A stretch of DNA of 6,825 bases from Clostridia bacterium (GTDB taxonomy: Bacteria > Bacillota_A > Clostridia > Oscillospirales > CAG-272). The notes below the pieces were generated by a model. The model was not told the origin of the DNA. It saw nothing but the letters and a program-made list of their open reading frames with translations, and did no database searches. The translations under genes were made by a program, and so were the position numbers. Every line of letters begins with the position of its first letter. Position 1 is the stretch's first letter. Positions 5,429-6,825 of this stretch are shown here, one piece after another. The DNA lies in contig JAFTHF010000255.1 in NCBI GenBank assembly GCA_017457545.1, positions 1 to 6,825 of the forward strand. The letters run 5' to 3'.

Positions 5429-6825
5429 TCATCTTTTGTTTTTGCATACAAGCACCTTTGCAAAATGAGGCTTGAACTGATTAAAGCTGATTTGATTTTC
5501 AAATACGCCAAGGCTGGTATTTTCGATTAAATCATACACCTCACAGGTGCCATCAAGCGGAATATGGATTTTCTTTTCCTCATTGTCAAAGTTAAATATG
5601 TAAAATACGGTTTTCTCTTCGTCAAGCCTTGCTCTGCCCACGGTGAATGTATCGTCGTCAAACTCTGCAGCCACGTTTACGGGAGGCAAAAGTCTTCTTA
5701 GAATTTCAATGTTTTCAGATCTTAATCCGGACACGTCATCGCCCGAAAGCACCATTCCACCCGATGCCATGGTGTATGCTGCATTGAATGCGAACTCATC
5801 ATTTGTAACGGAATCCTCCTTTACGGTGGATATCTTGCCATCAGGTCCTACAATATCAATAACCTTGTTCTGTAAAAGAACTGTATCGGGGTCATTTATC
5901 CAGAATTTATTATGCTGCCAGTTTCTATGGAAGCATTCCCTTGCAAGCTGAGTAAATATCCACCAGCCACGGGCGTTATCGTTGGTTACACGCATACCGT
6001 GAACCATACCGATTGACGGCCACATCGGTGAGTTGCCACCTAAAATAAAGCTGTCTCCACCTGTCGTCTCGTGTATTGCCTGCATACCCAATTTAAATGC
6101 CTCAACAGAGGTTTTGCTATTATCATATCTAATGCCGAATGGCATAGATTCCCATACTATTGCATCAAGCTTGAAATACTTTATCTGCCATTCATTACGC
6201 ATGGTGCTGAATACAGTTTTTATGTAATTTACAGCATCGGGATGAGTCATATCAAGGATATACCAAGGTGCGCATCTCCATCCACCAAAGGTTACATCTG
6301 ATGAGCAAAGGGGGCTTCCCTCCTCGTTTTTGACAAACCAATCGGGATGATTTTTAAAAAGCTCAGAATCCTTTTCAGCAACAAAGGGTGCAACCCATAT
6401 TGCCGGTTCGAAGCCTTTTTTCTTAATATCAAGGCATACCTTTTTAACTCCACCCTCAAATTTATCGATAAAGTCAAACCAGTCTCCCCAGTGAGCCTGA
6501 TAGCCGTCATCTATCTGGATATATTTAAGGTCAAGATCATTCTCCTTAATTGCATCAAGGTTGTCATAGATGTTCTTTGCGGTTATATCGGGGCCGTAAA
6601 CAAGCCAGGAGCACCAGCCTGTAGGTATCTCCGGGAAATCAAGCTTAGGATGGTTTTCAGCTATGGCATCGGCAAAGCTGTTTAGCACATCGTTTCTTTT
6701 GCCTTTAGCAATATATGTCTGCTCTAGCTTTATTTTTTCTCCTGCGCCGATTTTAATATTTTCACCGTTCAATACAAGCTGACTTGTTTTCTCGTTAAAG
6801 CGAATCCTACAGTTAATGCGATGAC
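5429..6825 (-). CDS. GH36 family alpha-galactosidase, 5' end beyond the window
   Basis: This enzyme is a retaining alpha-galactosidase that removes terminal alpha-galactose from raffinose-type, galactomannan or host-type oligosaccharides. The frame stays open to the right edge, giving 464 visible codons. A TTG at 6772 is not a real start, because 17 further in-frame codons precede it. IPTGWCSWLVYG, LKYIQIDDGYQ and KGFEPAIWVAPF mark the barrel strands. IKYFKLDAIVWE carries the expected nucleophile Asp (codon 6164-6166). MRVTNDNARGWW carries the expected acid/base Asp (codon 5978-5980), in the same position as RIGPDTAPFW of Thermotoga GalA. FHRNWQHNKFWINDPDTVLL also matches that family. The last 90 or so residues form the usual C-terminal beta-sandwich. 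The missing part should be the N-terminal beta-sandwich domain. Signal peptide, start and promoter cannot be judged here. Confidence 0.93.
   Translation of the reverse strand, partial: HRINCRIRFNEKTSQLVLNGENIKIGAGEKIKLEQTYIAKGKRNDVLNSFADAIAENHPKLDFPEIPTGWCSWLVYGPDITAKNIYDNLDAIKENDLDLKYIQIDDGYQAHWGDWFDFIDKFEGGVKKVCLDIKKKGFEPAIWVAPFVAEKDSELFKNHPDWFVKNEEGSPLCSSDVTFGGWRCAPWYILDMTHPDAVNYIKTVFSTMRNEWQIKYFKLDAIVWESMPFGIRYDNSKTSVEAFKLGMQAIHETTGGDSFILGGNSPMWPSIGMVHGMRVTNDNARGWWIFTQLARECFHRNWQHNKFWINDPDTVLLQNKVIDIVGPDGKISTVKEDSVTNDEFAFNAAYTMASGGMVLSGDDVSGLRSENIEILRRLLPPVNVAAEFDDDTFTVGRARLDEEKTVFYIFNFDNEEKKIHIPLDGTCEVYDLIENTSLGVFENQISFNQFKPHFAKVLVCKNKR

Noticed and set aside
6770..6772. TTG as the start codon of the GH36 gene
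   Set aside because: The same frame continues without a stop to the window edge and the N-terminal domain of the family is still missing, so the true start is beyond the window.

Overview
The window looks like chromosomal DNA from a low-GC, Gram-positive gut or rumen Clostridia member (Ruminococcus/Oscillospirales/Lachnospiraceae type). This rests on the AT-rich composition, sigma-A-like promoters, strong Shine-Dalgarno sites, hairpin terminators with T tracts, and a remnant of the clostridial four-helix-bundle (S23-like) gene family. The genus is an inference; no rRNA or taxonomic marker is present.

Layout from left to right. Positions 1-190 (+) hold the 3' part of a probable structured non-coding RNA that ends in a strong terminator. 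A GH3 beta-glycosidase (325-2475, -) and a GH29 alpha-L-fucosidase (2490-3716, -) form a two-gene operon transcribed leftward, fucosidase first, from a promoter near 3753-3781. A gene-poor scar of about 660 bp follows. It holds a hairpin terminator, a possible 3' remnant of a minus-strand gene, an unusual block of short imperfect repeats (4096-4227), and a four-helix-bundle gene truncated to 27 codons (4240-4323). Next comes a GH43 glycosidase (4387-5304, +) with its own promoter, then a bidirectional terminator, then the convergent 3' part of a GH36 alpha-galactosidase (5429-6825, -) that runs off the right edge.

The four glycosidases form a side-chain-trimming set: fucose (GH29), alpha-galactose (GH36), arabinose or xylose (GH43) and a beta-linked glucose- or xylose-type unit (GH3). 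The three with complete N-termini lack signal peptides, so they probably act in the cytoplasm on imported oligosaccharides from plant hemicellulose or host glycans. No transporter or regulator lies in the window. The least ordinary parts are the repeat block joined to the truncated four-helix-bundle gene and the unassigned RNA at the left edge.
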